A DNA stretch of 33,697 bases from Tannerella sp. (GTDB lineage: Bacteria > Bacteroidota > Bacteroidia > Bacteroidales > Tannerellaceae). The DNA lies in NCBI GenBank assembly GCA_031277335.1, contig JAITMM010000203.1, forward strand, positions 1 through 33,697, in the 5' to 3' direction. How positions within the stretch are numbered: the first letter of the stretch is position 1; the number at the start of each line of letters is the position of its first letter. The position numbers were made by a program, and so were the translations under genes. Below, in pieces: positions 26,209-33,697 of the stretch. A model generated the notes under the pieces. It saw only the letters and a program-made list of their open reading frames with translations, ran no database searches and was not told where the DNA came from.

Positions 26209-26694
26209 ATGACACTCAGTATTATCATCATCATTCTCATCATGGCGGTCGCCATCTTGCTGCTGCTGCTTGAGATTTTCTTTTTACCGGGCGTGACGGT
26301 TGCAGGCGTGGGTGGCTCGATTTTTGCAGTCGGGGGCATCATATACGCTTATTCCGTTGGGACAATTATCGGACATATCACTTTGATAAGTTCGATAGTG
26401 CTTTTCGGAGGGATGTTTTTTTGGCTGTTGCGCGCCAAGTCTTTCCAGCGTATTGCGCTCAAAACCAATGTAGATTCTACGCTCACCTCAACTCGCGACA
26501 TGGGACTTCACGTCGGAGATCAGGGCATCACCCTTTCGCGCCTGGCGCCAATCGGCAAAGCTCGTTTCGGCCAGACAACTGTCGAAGCTAAAACGCAGGA
26601 GGACTTTATTGACGAACAAACTCCCGTCATAATTGTCCGTATCGAAGGATACAATGTGATTGTTGAAAAACAATTGACAATTGACAATGAATAA
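26209..26694 (+). CDS. NfeD-like membrane protein
   Basis: Hydrophobic N-terminus [33 protein letters not shown]-terminal OB-like [20 protein letters not shown]; immediately upstream of flotillin. Confidence 0.85.
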   Translation: MTLSIIIIILIMAVAILLLLLEIFFLPGVTVAGVGGSIFAVGGIIYAYSVGTIIGHITLISSIVLFGGMFFWLLRAKSFQRIALKTNVDSTLTSTRDMGLHVGDQGITLSRLAPIGKARFGQTTVEAKTQEDFIDEQTPVIIVRIEGYNVIVEKQLTIDNE

Positions 26695-26703
26695 TGACTA
26701 ATT

Positions 26704-26731
26704 GTAGAGACGTTGCGCGCAACGTCTCTAC
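26704..26731. repeat. 28-bp perfect palindrome, copy 3
   Basis: Identical to copies at 8100 and 12285. Confidence 0.95.
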
Positions 26732-26780
26732 GGCTTTGAACAACAAACAATATATTCTCACAACTATAAAACATTTTCTT

Positions 26781-27785
26781 ATGGAAGCAAGTTTTGAATC
26801 AAATCTGGTTTTTTATTTAGTGATTGCCGTTGCAGTCATTTTATTCTTTGTATTTTGGTATTATGTACCATTCCTGCTGTGGATATCAGCAAAAGTATCA
26901 GGAGTTTCCATCTCTCTGCTACAGTTGTTTCTGATGCGTATCAGAAAAGTACCTCCTGCCGTCATCACACAGGCGATGATCGAAGCTCACAAGGCCGGTT
27001 TGAAGACATTGACCCGAGATGAACTCGAAGCGCATTTTCTGGCAGGCGGACATGTAGAGCGCGTCGTTCACGCACTTGTGTCGGCCTCGAAAGCCAATAT
27101 TGACCTGACTTTTCAGATGGCTACAGCCATTGACCTGGCAGGACGCGATGTGTTTCAGGCTGTACAAATGTCTGTAAATCCGAAAGTTATTGACACACCG
27201 CCTGTTGCGGCAGTTGCCAAAGACGGCATACAGTTGATAGCCAAAGCACGCGTGACGGTTCGTGCCAATATTAAGCAATTAGTGGGAGGCGCCGGCGAAG
27301 AAACGGTGCTGGCGCGCGTCGGCGAAGGTATCGTGTCGTCCATCGGTGCGTCCGACACGCACAAAAGCGTCCTTGAACATCCCGATTCTATCTCTAAGTT
27401 AGTGTTAAAGAAAGGATTGGATGCAGGAACGGCATTTGAAATCCTGTCTATCGACATTGCCGATATAGATATAGGTAAAAATATCGGAGCCGTGCTACAA
27501 ATGGATCAGGCTCAAGCAGATAAGAATATTGCCCAGGCCAAGGCGGAAGAACGTCGCGCGATGGCTGTGGCCAGCGAACAGGAAATGAAGGCAAAGGCTC
27601 AGGAAGCGCGTGCCAAAGTGATCGAGGCCGAAGCCGAAGTGCCGAAAGCAATGGCAGAAGCGTTCCGTTCAGGAAATCTGGGTATTATGGATTATTACAA
27701 GATGCGGAATATTGAAGCCGACACGTCCATGCGCGATGCAATTTCCAAGCCGCCTACTGCAACGAATAAACCGATCAAGGAATAA
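26781..27785 (+). CDS. floA: Flotillin-like protein
   Basis: [36 protein letters not shown]..., [40 protein letters not shown]. Start set at MEASF, not the repeat-encoded upstream start. Confidence 0.93.
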   Translation: MEASFESNLVFYLVIAVAVILFFVFWYYVPFLLWISAKVSGVSISLLQLFLMRIRKVPPAVITQAMIEAHKAGLKTLTRDELEAHFLAGGHVERVVHALVSASKANIDLTFQMATAIDLAGRDVFQAVQMSVNPKVIDTPPVAAVAKDGIQLIAKARVTVRANIKQLVGGAGEETVLARVGEGIVSSIGASDTHKSVLEHPDSISKLVLKKGLDAGTAFEILSIDIADIDIGKNIGAVLQMDQAQADKNIAQAKAEERRAMAVASEQEMKAKAQEARAKVIEAEAEVPKAMAEAFRSGNLGIMDYYKMRNIEADTSMRDAISKPPTATNKPIKE

Positions 27786-27792
27786 ATTGCCA

Positions 27793-28662
27793 ATGCGTCA
27801 AATCCCTGAATCGGAGCTTATTATAAATGAGGATGGAAGCGTTTTCCACTTACATTTGAGACCCGGGCAGTTAGCCGAACGAATCATTCTTGTCGGCGAC
27901 CCTGCCCGTGTTTCCATGATCGGCGACTATCTTGAACACAGGGAATGTGAAGTGTCCAATCGCGAATTTCATTCAATAACAGGCAGTTACAAAGGAAAGC
28001 GCCTTTCTGTTATCTCCCATGGCATAGGTGGAGATAATATAGACATCGTCGTCAATGAATTGGATGCCTTGGCCAATATTAATTTTTGTACGCGTACATT
28101 AAATGTAAACTTTACTCAACTGACCATGGTACGCATTGGGACGTCAGGCGGTTTGCAGCCTTTCGTCCCGGTAGGCACGAGCGTGGCAGCAGAAAAATCG
28201 ATCGGCTTAGACGGTGTAATATACTTCTATGACGGCAACGAAAAAGTGCGCGACAAGGCATTTGAAGACGAATTGTTGCGACAACTGTCTTGGAAAAACA
28301 GCAGGCTGCTACCGTATGTTGTTTCAGCCGACCCTTCGCTGCTGGCGCAAATCACGCGCGACGATATCCTGCGCGGCACAACGATCGCGGCAAATGGATT
28401 TTATGGCCCGCAAGGCCGCGAACTCAGACTGCCACTGTCTGACCCAACATTAATTGAAAGAATAGAAGCCTTTGAATATCAAGGCTATAAAATCACCAAC
28501 TACGAGATGGAAAGTTCGGCTTTAGCCGGACTTTCCGCCTTGATGGGTCATCGGGCGATGACCGTATGCTCCATCATCGCCGGCCGTGTAGATAACAGCA
28601 TGAATACCAACTATCAAAATAGTCTTCCTACTCTGATAGAAAAAGTGTTGGAGAGGATATAA
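27793..28662 (+). CDS. Nucleoside (uridine-type) phosphorylase family
   Basis: ERIILVGDPARVSMIGDYL, SHGIGGDNIDIVVNEL, VRIGTSGGLQ, YEMESSALAGLSALMGHRAMTVCSIIAGR. Confidence 0.88.
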   Translation: MRQIPESELIINEDGSVFHLHLRPGQLAERIILVGDPARVSMIGDYLEHRECEVSNREFHSITGSYKGKRLSVISHGIGGDNIDIVVNELDALANINFCTRTLNVNFTQLTMVRIGTSGGLQPFVPVGTSVAAEKSIGLDGVIYFYDGNEKVRDKAFEDELLRQLSWKNSRLLPYVVSADPSLLAQITRDDILRGTTIAANGFYGPQGRELRLPLSDPTLIERIEAFEYQGYKITNYEMESSALAGLSALMGHRAMTVCSIIAGRVDNSMNTNYQNSLPTLIEKVLERI

Positions 28663-28674
28663 TTTTTAACGATT

Positions 28675-28989
28675 ATGAGTAAGTATATTTGTTCCCGTCC
28701 GATTCATCCGGGCGAAGTACTTAAGGATGAAATTGAATACCGTGGCATATCGCAGAACAAACTGGCTATGCAAATGGGAATGTCGTACAAAATGTTGAAT
28801 CACATTTTGAACGAACACCGTCCTATCACTACTCAAACAGCATTGCTGTTTGAAGCTGCACTCGGTATTCCGGCTGATTCACTCATTCGATTGCAAGCCG
28901 ATTATAATCTGCATGTAGTAAATCAGGACAAATCATTTCTGAATCGACTTGCTGAAATCCGTAAAATAGTGGCATCAGCAGCCTTGTGA
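28675..28989 (+). CDS. HigA-family XRE/HTH antitoxin-like protein
   Basis: RPIHPGEVLKDEIEYRGISQNKLAMQMGMSYKMLNHILNEHRPITTQTALLFEAALGI. Confidence 0.88.
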   Translation: MSKYICSRPIHPGEVLKDEIEYRGISQNKLAMQMGMSYKMLNHILNEHRPITTQTALLFEAALGIPADSLIRLQADYNLHVVNQDKSFLNRLAEIRKIVASAAL

Positions 28990-29020
28990 ATACACTTTAT
29001 TTTGTTTTATTTGCTGATTA

Positions 29021-29599
29021 TCAATCATTAAAAGTCCTGTATTCGCGCGCACAAATGTCTAAGAGTTCATACCATTTTTCGCCGAATTTGCGGATCAGCG
29101 GTTCGCGTAGAAAACGGTAGACAGGGATTTTGGCATGCTCGCCGAGTATTTCACCCGGTCGGCATACTTTCCAGCGATGATAGTTGACGGCCTGATAGTC
29201 TTTGTATTGCGTCACTCTGACCGGATAGAGGTGACAGGAGACTGGCTTCTGAAAGTCGATTCGTTTTTCGCGGTAGGCCTTTTCGATGGCGCATCTGCAT
29301 ATACCGTCTTCATCGTAATACGTGAATACACAGTCTTTTCCATTCACGATGGACGTGACCGTCTCGCCGCTGATGTCAATGTATCCGACTCCCTGCTTTT
29401 CAATTACCTGCCGGGCTTTGGGAGACAGGTCGTCCCAGACGGCAGGTAATATTTTGCGAAGTATCTCAAATTCATCCTTTTCCAATGGCGCACCGGCGTC
29501 TCCGTCAACGCAGCAATTTCCTTTGCAATTCGGCAGGTCGCATTGGAAATAGTATTCTATCAGGTCTAAACTGACGAGGGTGTTTTCGATTTCGAACAT
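29021..29599 (-). CDS. DUF3109 family cysteine-rich protein
   Basis: FQCDLPNCKGNCCVDGDAGAPLEKDEFEIL..., CAIEKAYREKRIDFQKPVSCHLYPVRV. Confidence 0.85.
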   Translation of the reverse strand: MFEIENTLVSLDLIEYYFQCDLPNCKGNCCVDGDAGAPLEKDEFEILRKILPAVWDDLSPKARQVIEKQGVGYIDISGETVTSIVNGKDCVFTYYDEDGICRCAIEKAYREKRIDFQKPVSCHLYPVRVTQYKDYQAVNYHRWKVCRPGEILGEHAKIPVYRFLREPLIRKFGEKWYELLDICAREYRTFND

Positions 29600-29607
29600 T
29601 TATGTAG

Positions 29608-29643
29608 CCACGAATTAGACGAATTACAACGAATTATAACGAA
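29608..29643. repeat. ACGAATTA-type tandem tract
   Basis: CCACGAATTAGACGAATTACAACGAATTATAACGAAG; inverted relative of the 24707-24743 tract. Confidence 0.6.
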
Positions 29644-29661
29644 GATTTGAATCAGAAAAGC

Positions 29662-31188
29662 TTAATCGGCGATTAGGCTTTTTCCGCTCATTTCTTGCGG
29701 CTGCTCCAAACCCATGATATGGAGGATGGAAGGGGCTACGTCGGCCAGAATCCCGTTGCTTACCTTTGCTTTCAGATTGTCGGACACATAGATGAAAGGG
29801 ACGGGATTGAGGGAGTGGGCGGTGTTCGGCGAGCCGTCTTCGTTGAGGGCATGGTCTGCATTGCCGTGATCGGCAATGATAATCACCTCGTAGTCATTGG
29901 ATTTGGCTGCTTCAATCGTTTCATTCAAGCAGGCGTCAACTGCGATCACTGCCTTTTCGATGGCTTCGTAAACACCGGTATGACCTACCATATCTCCATT
30001 GGCATAGTTACACACGATAAAGTCATATTTCCGGGTATTGATCATTTCCACCAACCGATCCTTGACCTCGTAAGCGCTCATCTCAGGCTTTAAGTCGTAG
30101 GTGGCCACTTTGGGCGAGGGGACAAGGATTCTGTCTTCACCGGCGAAAGGCTCTTCGCGACCGCCGTTTAGGAAAAATGTAACATGGGCATATTTCTCAG
30201 TTTCAGCTATATGGAGCTGAGTCAAGCCCAAAGATGACAGATACTCGCCCAACGTATTGGTAACGTTGTCTTTATCAAAGATGACGTGCAGATTTTTGAA
30301 ATGGGCGTCGTAAGGCGTCAGCGTGAAATATTGCAGGTTGGGAATGGTTTTCATCCCTGCTTCCGGCATATCCTGCTGCGTCAGGACGATGGTCAGTTCC
30401 TTGGCACGATCGTTGCGGAAGTTGAAGAAAATCACGACGTCGCCTTCCTCGATCACGGCGACGGGACGTCCGTTTTCCGTTTGTACGATCGGCTTGACAA
30501 ACTCGTCCGTCACACCTTCGGCATACGATTCTTCCATTGCAACAATCATATCTTCAGCCTGTTTGCCCTGTCCGTTGACAAGCAAATCGTAGGCTACCTT
30601 GACGCGTTCCCAACGTTTATCGCGGTCCATCGCATAATAACGTCCGATGATCGAGGCGATTTTCCCGCCGGTCGTTTTAAGATGGTCATCCAACGCGTGA
30701 ATAAATCCTTTTCCGCTGCGGGGATCAGTGTCGCGACCATCCATAAAGCAGTGAACATAAGCCTTTTGAATACCATATTGACGTGCGATCGACGTCAACT
30801 TCATCAAATGGTCGAGTGAACTGTGAACGCCTCCGTCGGATACCAATCCGAGGAAATGGATTTGTTTATTGTGCTCTTTTGCATAGCTGTAGGCACGTTT
30901 GATTTCAGGGTTTTCCAAAATCGAGTTGTCGCGGCAGGCTTTGTTTATTTTCACCAAATCCTGATATACTACGCGGCCTGCGCCTATATTCAGATGACCT
31001 ACTTCCGAGTTACCCATCTGACCGTCAGGCAGTCCAACGCTTTCGCCCGATGCCTCTAATTGCGAATTAGGATAATCATTCAACAGGGATTTCCAATAAA
31101 CGGAAGGAGCCGTATAGATGACGTCTCCTTTCTGTTTATCTCCAATTCCCCATCCGTCACATATTATTAATAATGCTTTCTTTCTCAT
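29662..31188 (-). CDS. gpmI: 2,3-bisphosphoglycerate-independent phosphoglycerate mutase
   Basis: [70 protein letters not shown]. Start corrected to MRKKALL. Confidence 0.96.
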   Translation of the reverse strand: MRKKALLIICDGWGIGDKQKGDVIYTAPSVYWKSLLNDYPNSQLEASGESVGLPDGQMGNSEVGHLNIGAGRVVYQDLVKINKACRDNSILENPEIKRAYSYAKEHNKQIHFLGLVSDGGVHSSLDHLMKLTSIARQYGIQKAYVHCFMDGRDTDPRSGKGFIHALDDHLKTTGGKIASIIGRYYAMDRDKRWERVKVAYDLLVNGQGKQAEDMIVAMEESYAEGVTDEFVKPIVQTENGRPVAVIEEGDVVIFFNFRNDRAKELTIVLTQQDMPEAGMKTIPNLQYFTLTPYDAHFKNLHVIFDKDNVTNTLGEYLSSLGLTQLHIAETEKYAHVTFFLNGGREEPFAGEDRILVPSPKVATYDLKPEMSAYEVKDRLVEMINTRKYDFIVCNYANGDMVGHTGVYEAIEKAVIAVDACLNETIEAAKSNDYEVIIIADHGNADHALNEDGSPNTAHSLNPVPFIYVSDNLKAKVSNGILADVAPSILHIMGLEQPQEMSGKSLIAD

Positions 31189-31255
31189 GTTTTTATAAAA
31201 TTGGAGGGTAAATATATTTCCTTCCTTGCTTCCGGAGAAGCTGATAGTGAAGGAT

Positions 31256-31831
31256 TTATTCTGCCGGCTCCGGCGTCGACACGGCTGCGCTGATTTCAGC
31301 AGCTTCGGCGGCTTCGGCTTCGGCGACGGCAGCTGCCTCGGCAGCAACCTTTTGAGCGGCGGCTAAGGACAGTTCGGCTTTTTTCTTTGACAGCGCTGTC
31401 GCCTTGGCTTTATTCACTTCCCGTTCAGCATCTAAAAGCGTCTTTGTCAGCGCCTTATCATCTTCCCGCTCTTTATTTCTTATGTCCTGTAAAGACCTTT
31501 TCTTCTTTGTTATCCATTCCTGGAATTTCGTTTCGGCGGCGGCTTCGTCAAAAGCACCTTTCTTGACGCCTTCCAATAAATGTTTTTTCATACATACACC
31601 TTCGCGTGAAAGTATCATACGCGCTGTGTCAGAAGGCTGTGCGCCTACCTGTAACCAATGCAAAGCCCTCTCAAAATTCAAATCTATTGTAGCAGGATTG
31701 GTGTTCGGATTATAAGAACCTATCCTTTCAATAAATTTTCCATCTCGTGGAGCCCTGCTGTCTGCGACTACGACGTGATAAAAGGCATACCTTTTATGGC
31801 CGTGTCTCTGCAATCTGATTTTTGTTGCCAT
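31256..31831 (-). CDS. rpsP: 30S ribosomal protein S16 with long charged/Ala-rich C-terminal extension
   Basis: [42 protein letters not shown]. Confidence 0.96.
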   Translation of the reverse strand: MATKIRLQRHGHKRYAFYHVVVADSRAPRDGKFIERIGSYNPNTNPATIDLNFERALHWLQVGAQPSDTARMILSREGVCMKKHLLEGVKKGAFDEAAAETKFQEWITKKKRSLQDIRNKEREDDKALTKTLLDAEREVNKAKATALSKKKAELSLAAAQKVAAEAAAVAEAEAAEAAEISAAVSTPEPAE

Positions 31832-31920
31832 TTGTTTTTTGAATTAATAATTTTTGCATTAGCGGCGACAAAAGTAGTGTTTTTTTTTGAATTACGGCAC
31901 ATTTACCGGAAATATTTATT

Positions 31921-31928
31921 TAATTTTG
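31921..31928 (+). promoter_or_regulatory. -7 box TAATTTTG for the TPR gene
   Basis: TAnnTTTG 24 bp upstream of ATG 31952. A divergent TACTTTTG for rpsP lies at 31869-31876 (minus). Confidence 0.45.
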
Positions 31929-31951
31929 CTGCCAATTTTAATGTTGTCGGT

Positions 31952-32782
31952 ATGGGAAAGTTATTTTTGCCTGTCTGTTTGCTGCTATTTTCGCTTCAAT
32001 TGCCATTAAGTGCACAAACGTATGAGGAACTGATCAATACGTTTTACGAATACGAACAAAAGGATGATTTGCCGGCTGCGGAAGAGTGCCTGAAGGCTGC
32101 CATGCGCTTGGAGCCGGCCAACAAATTGAATTATGCATTGCTCACAAATCTGGGCACCATTCAGCGGCGTCAGGGACATTTGGACGACGCATTGCTCTCA
32201 TATTCAGCGGCTTTAAATCAACAGCCTAATAATGTGACGATTCTTGAGAATAGGGCTGTATTATATACCGAAATGGGCAATATGGAACTTGCGCTGAATG
32301 ATTATCAAAAACTCCTGGATATCAATCCATTAAATGAAGATGCATTGTATCAACGCGGACTGCTTTATATCCATTCGTCAGACCTTCTTTTGGCAGAGAT
32401 TGATTTCGAGCGTATCATGGAACTCAATCCCGAAACGGTGAAAGGAAGATTGGGTATGGCGATTTTGGAGAAAGTCAGACAAAACTACGAAGAAAGCGAA
32501 GTCATACTCAACTATTTGATAGAGAAATATCCAAACTATCTGCTGCTATATGAGGAGCGCGCAGAATTATATTTTTTGACGAATCGCAGGGGACGCGCCA
32601 TAGCCGACCTGAACAAGGTTTTTGCCGAGACACCGAACCCTTCTGCCGAATTGTATGTGTTGCGCGGACGTGTCAAGTTAGCCCAGTATGAAAAGGAATC
32701 GGCCGCCATTGATTTTCGCAAGGCATTATTGCTCGGCTATGATGCCGCGACAATTGAAAATCTGCTGAAACAGACGTATTAA
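31952..32782 (+). CDS. Secreted TPR-repeat protein
   Basis: Signal MGKLFLPVCLLLFSLQLPLSAQ; repeated TPR units (LLSYSAALNQQPNNVTILENRAVLYTEMGNMELALNDYQKLLDINPLN). Confidence 0.88.
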   Translation: MGKLFLPVCLLLFSLQLPLSAQTYEELINTFYEYEQKDDLPAAEECLKAAMRLEPANKLNYALLTNLGTIQRRQGHLDDALLSYSAALNQQPNNVTILENRAVLYTEMGNMELALNDYQKLLDINPLNEDALYQRGLLYIHSSDLLLAEIDFERIMELNPETVKGRLGMAILEKVRQNYEESEVILNYLIEKYPNYLLLYEERAELYFLTNRRGRAIADLNKVFAETPNPSAELYVLRGRVKLAQYEKESAAIDFRKALLLGYDAATIENLLKQTY

Positions 32783-32783
32783 C

Positions 32784-32822
32784 AAAAAAGGGCTGCCCCA
32801 AATCGGGACAACCCTTTTTTTT
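32784..32822. terminator. Intrinsic terminator between convergent genes (likely bidirectional)
   Basis: AAAAAAGGGCTGCCCCAAATCGGGACAACCCTTTTTTTT stem-loop with A- and T-tracts. Confidence 0.8.
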
Positions 32823-32839
32823 AATTATAACCAATCATC

Positions 32840-33697
32840 TTATTTATTGAGGAAAAATTGCAAATTATCGAAATGGATATAGAGATAAATGGTATCACCT
32901 TCCGGGCTTTCCACAGACTTGTTGTCATGCTTGATCAGAGGATTTAGATTCGTTCCATATTCAATTTCCTGATTATATGCCAACATGCCATAGCTTTGAG
33001 CTGAAACACTTTTACCGTCAACATCTTTAATACCGGTGATTTCAATATTTCCGTCGGAATTCAGGATTACAGATACTGTGCCTACCTTTACGTACTTGGC
33101 GCCTAAAACCAAATCAAGCTCGACGCCATTTTCAAGGTCAGCCCTGTCTATTACCGCGAAAGTGAAATTGTTATTGTTAGCCACATGCGGGGCGCCTGCA
33201 TCATTCGTTGCAGTAACAGACGACATTGCGCCTCCAACTGCACAGTAATCAATCAAGTTATCAATTGTTTCTCTGATGCTATTTGTGTATCCGTCAATAA
33301 CATCCTGTTCGCAACCGGAATAGGATTCAGCTTCTGCGACAAGCGCTTCAAGAGCTCCTGTTTCATAACATTCGTTATTGTAAAGAGTTTTTGCTTCATT
33401 AACAACCTCAACGAGTTTGCTGTTGTCAATATTACAAACAGGCTCAATCGGCTTCAATTTGTTCACAAATACGTTATCCTTGCCTCCCTTTGCTACTTCA
33501 AATGTGGTGGCGAAGATTAAACCGGCGGGATTGTTCGTCTGGTCATACTTGCCGTCAGATTCGTCGTTGTTGGCAGCAGCTATCTTGATAACATTATTAC
33601 CCTGCTTCAGGAACGGCTTAATATCCTTGACATAAACCCATGACCAATGCTCGATTAAATCACCGAAGTCCTTGTCCGAGAAGCCTGTAAACGTAAA
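32840..33697 (-). CDS. C-terminal part of a larger protein truncated by the window edge; beta-rich / FIVAR-like helical segments
   Basis: Minus frame stays open from stop at 32840 to 33697; codons upstream of the track's GTG read ...FTGFSDKDFGDLIEHWSWVYVKDIKPFLKQGNNVIKIAAANNDESDGKYDQTNNPAGLIFATTFEVAKGGKDNVFVNKLKP. Confidence 0.7.
   Translation of the reverse strand, partial: FTFTGFSDKDFGDLIEHWSWVYVKDIKPFLKQGNNVIKIAAANNDESDGKYDQTNNPAGLIFATTFEVAKGGKDNVFVNKLKPIEPVCNIDNSKLVEVVNEAKTLYNNECYETGALEALVAEAESYSGCEQDVIDGYTNSIRETIDNLIDYCAVGGAMSSVTATNDAGAPHVANNNNFTFAVIDRADLENGVELDLVLGAKYVKVGTVSVILNSDGNIEITGIKDVDGKSVSAQSYGMLAYNQEIEYGTNLNPLIKHDNKSVESPEGDTIYLYIHFDNLQFFLNK

Noticed and set aside
26694-26780. 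Upstream start of the flotillin ORF ([17 protein letters not shown]...)
   Set aside because: Encoded by the palindromic repeat; conserved flotillin N-terminus begins at MEASF (26781).
31189-31347. 53-residue N-terminal extension of GpmI in the ORF track
   Set aside because: Overlaps the rpsP 3' end and is low-complexity out-of-frame sequence; GpmI starts at [14 protein letters not shown].
31256-31831. Long Ala/Glu/Lys tail on ribosomal protein S16 as a novelty
   Set aside because: Extended S16 C-termini are, to my knowledge, common in Bacteroidota; kept only as a feature note.

Overview
33.7-kb window from a Bacteroidota (probably Bacteroidales) chromosome. The assignment rests on TAnnTTTG-type -7 promoter boxes and on Bacteroidota families (DUF5606, Mfa/fimbrillin-like lipoproteins, RprXY-like two-component system, long S16 tail). 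Left edge: tRNA-Val(UAC), then a minus-strand operon DUF5606 - gatC - gatA - gatB::aspS. In this operon GatB is fused in frame to a complete aspartyl-tRNA synthetase, and GatA appears to have lost all three catalytic amidase residues (Lys->Gln, cis-Ser->Asp, nucleophile Ser->Ile). This is the strongest candidate for an unusual system. Centre: two adjacent very large paralogous fimbrillin-like lipoprotein genes share promoter and N-terminal modules but have different C-terminal modules (Ig-like plus second BACON/FISUMP-like unit versus IgGFc-binding-like domain). The rest is mostly housekeeping or accessory: hexokinase, queuosine-precursor transporter, acyl-CoA synthetase, Gfo/Idh/MocA oxidoreductase, Ogt, YgjP-like metallopeptidase, C1 peptidase, TPR proteins, NfeD + flotillin, nucleoside phosphorylase, HigA-like antitoxin, DUF3109, GpmI, S16 and a truncated CDS at the right edge. 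Intergenic regions carry several families of short repeats, including a 28-bp perfect palindrome present three times and AT-rich 7-8-mer tracts that supply the ends of neighbouring ORFs. All calls come from reading the sequence; no database search was possible.
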